Below, one piece after another: positions 5,222-6,513 of a DNA stretch of 6,513 nt. Source of the DNA: Fimbriimonadaceae bacterium (lineage in GTDB: Bacteria; Armatimonadota; Fimbriimonadia; Fimbriimonadales; Fimbriimonadaceae); assembly GCA_014380605.1 (NCBI GenBank), contig JACMJO010000028.1, positions 1 to 6,513 on the forward strand, given 5' to 3'. Every line of letters starts with the position of its first letter. Position 1 is the stretch's first letter. The notes beneath the pieces were generated by a model, which was not told the DNA's origin, did no database searches, and was given only the letters and a program-made list of their open reading frames with translations. The position numbers were made by a program, and so were the translations under genes.

Positions 5222-6513
5222 ATGGGGTTTTTAAGTCTTCCAAGAAAGGCGCAAGTTTATCTGTCAGCGGTGGTGACTTTGGGCATCGTCGCCGCCATAA
5301 CCGCGATGCTCGGTGCCTGGCCCGGATCGCGTGGAACAGGCGTCGAAATCGCCGCATTCTTGCTTATCGCCCTGGTTTTTGGTGGCAAGAAGATCACCCT
5401 GATCCGGCATATCGGTGCCGACGATGCGGTGTCCATGTCGCTGGGGTTTGTGATCACGTTCGCAGGCATGTTAAGATTCGGCCCCACCGGCGCATTTGCC
5501 TTGGGGGCCCTTTCTTGCCTTTCGGGATGCATCTATCCCAAGCGTCAACCTCTCTACCAACTCGTTTTTAACGTATCGCTCAGTGCATTGGAAGCGTTCT
5601 TAGGAAGCCTCGCCTACCTGGCCATCAACGGTTGGACTCTTGACATGCGACCCGTTGAGACCTTCGTGGCCATCAGCGGCGCTACCTTGGTCTACTTTGC
5701 TGTAAACACCGGCGGCGTCTCTATAGTCATCGGGATCTGCTCTGGACAGAAACCGACGTCTGTCTGGCGAGACACCTTCCTTTGGACCGCCCCAAGCTAC
5801 TTCGCCGGAGCCTGCCTTAGCGGGCTATCCATGGTTCTATTCGGCTCCAACTTTTGGTACATCCTGCTATTTGTTGCGCCGGTCGCCTACTTAACCTACC
5901 AATCCTATGCCGTTTACTCTTCTCGAACCGAGGAGAAGATTCGCCACGCCGAAGAGATTAGCCAGCAGCATGCCAAAACCGCCGACCTATACCTTGCAAC
6001 CATCAAGAGCCTGGCGCTCGCGATCGACGCGAAGGATCAATACACGCACCAGCACATTCTCCGCGTGCAGCGCTACGCCGTCGCTATCGCCAAGCAGATG
6101 GGCCTTACGGACGGGGATTTGGAGGCGGTCAATACGGGAGCTCTCTTGCACGACATCGGAAAGCTTGGCGTCCCCGAGTACGTCCTTCTGAAACCGGGGC
6201 GACTCACTGACGAGGAGTTCGCAAAGATCAAAAAGCATCCGGAGATCGGGGCGGCCATTCTCGATCCGGTCGAGTTCCCCTGGCCCGTTCTTCCCGTGGT
6301 CAAATACCACCACGAGAAGTGGGATGGAACAGGCTATCCGGAAGGTCTCAAAGGTGAGGAAATCCCGCTAACTGCCCGCATCATGGCAGTGGCAGACGTT
6401 TATGACGCCCTGACTTCCACTCGCTCCTATCGAAACGCCTGGACGCACGATCGAGCCTATGAAGTCATCTGCAAGGACGTGGGCACCCACTTCGATGCCA
6501 TCGTTCACCTCGC
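5222..6513 (+). CDS. Membrane-anchored HD-GYP cyclic-di-GMP phosphodiesterase (3' truncated)
   Basis: From ATG 5222 the frame stays open to the window edge, giving 430 residues plus two bases. Residues about 11-228 form seven or eight hydrophobic segments, an integral-membrane sensor region I cannot match to a named domain. A signalling helix (about 232-262) leads into an HD-GYP domain (about 262-430). The metal and catalytic positions are present: H278 (HILRV), H310-D311 with K314 (HDIGK), H339 (KKHPEIG), H363-H364, the GYP signature in DGTGYP (368-373) and D392 (VADVYDAL). The end, GTHFDA, is the usual final HD-GYP motif, so only a short tail is probably missing. HD-GYP enzymes hydrolyse cyclic di-GMP to pGpG or GMP in the cytosol; some act on cGAMP. 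A weak AGGTG lies seven bases before the start. The gene is divergent from the DUF2339 gene and may share regulation with it. There is no GGDEF domain. Confidence 0.93.
   Translation, partial: MGFLSLPRKAQVYLSAVVTLGIVAAITAMLGAWPGSRGTGVEIAAFLLIALVFGGKKITLIRHIGADDAVSMSLGFVITFAGMLRFGPTGAFALGALSCLSGCIYPKRQPLYQLVFNVSLSALEAFLGSLAYLAINGWTLDMRPVETFVAISGATLVYFAVNTGGVSIVIGICSGQKPTSVWRDTFLWTAPSYFAGACLSGLSMVLFGSNFWYILLFVAPVAYLTYQSYAVYSSRTEEKIRHAEEISQQHAKTADLYLATIKSLALAIDAKDQYTHQHILRVQRYAVAIAKQMGLTDGDLEAVNTGALLHDIGKLGVPEYVLLKPGRLTDEEFAKIKKHPEIGAAILDPVEFPWPVLPVVKYHHEKWDGTGYPEGLKGEEIPLTARIMAVADVYDALTSTRSYRNAWTHDRAYEVICKDVGTHFDAIVHL

Noticed and set aside
5215..5571. Plus-strand open frame starting at 5215, overlapping the HD-GYP gene
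   Set aside because: Its translation is His/Arg/Cys-rich, while the frame from 5222 gives a coherent membrane region leading into HD-GYP.

Overview
The window is about 6.5 kb of compact bacterial chromosome of moderate-to-high GC content. It holds seven protein-coding genes, two of them cut by the window edges. I see no RNA genes, insertion sequences, CRISPR array or phage genes. All the recognisable families (DUF899, DUF2339, Eis-type GNAT, RbsD/FucU, HD-GYP) are widespread in bacteria. The gene mixture and weak Shine-Dalgarno sequences would suit a less-studied environmental phylum such as Armatimonadota, but that is a guess and the sequence does not prove it.

Layout. (1) Bases 1-384, plus strand: 3' end of a DUF899 thioredoxin-fold protein. 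(2) Bases 1718-394, minus strand: a two-gene unit, first an unrecognised 143-residue protein and then a probably exported beta-propeller protein, which runs convergently into the DUF899 gene with 9 bases between the stop codons. (3) Bases 1835-2251, plus strand: a stand-alone RbsD/FucU sugar mutarotase, divergent from the unit before it. (4) Bases 5062-2255, minus strand: a second two-gene unit, a DUF2339 polytopic membrane protein followed after 15 bases by an Eis-like acetyltransferase, whose stop codon lies 3 bases from that of the mutarotase. (5) Bases 5222-6513, plus strand: a membrane-anchored HD-GYP cyclic-di-GMP phosphodiesterase, divergent from the DUF2339 unit and cut by the right edge.

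The genes do not form one obvious pathway. Membrane, envelope and signalling themes recur (polytopic membrane protein, exported propeller, membrane HD-GYP), and the two divergent gaps (1719-1834 and 5063-5221) are the only places with room for promoters. The most useful second-look items are a Cys at a position usually occupied by a conserved Asn in the mutarotase, an Eis-like enzyme keeping both the catalytic Tyr and a C-terminal Phe, a repeated glutamate pattern in the propeller, the uncharacterised membrane sensor on the HD-GYP protein, and a dyad in the 5063-5221 intergenic region. I found no convincing new multi-gene system.
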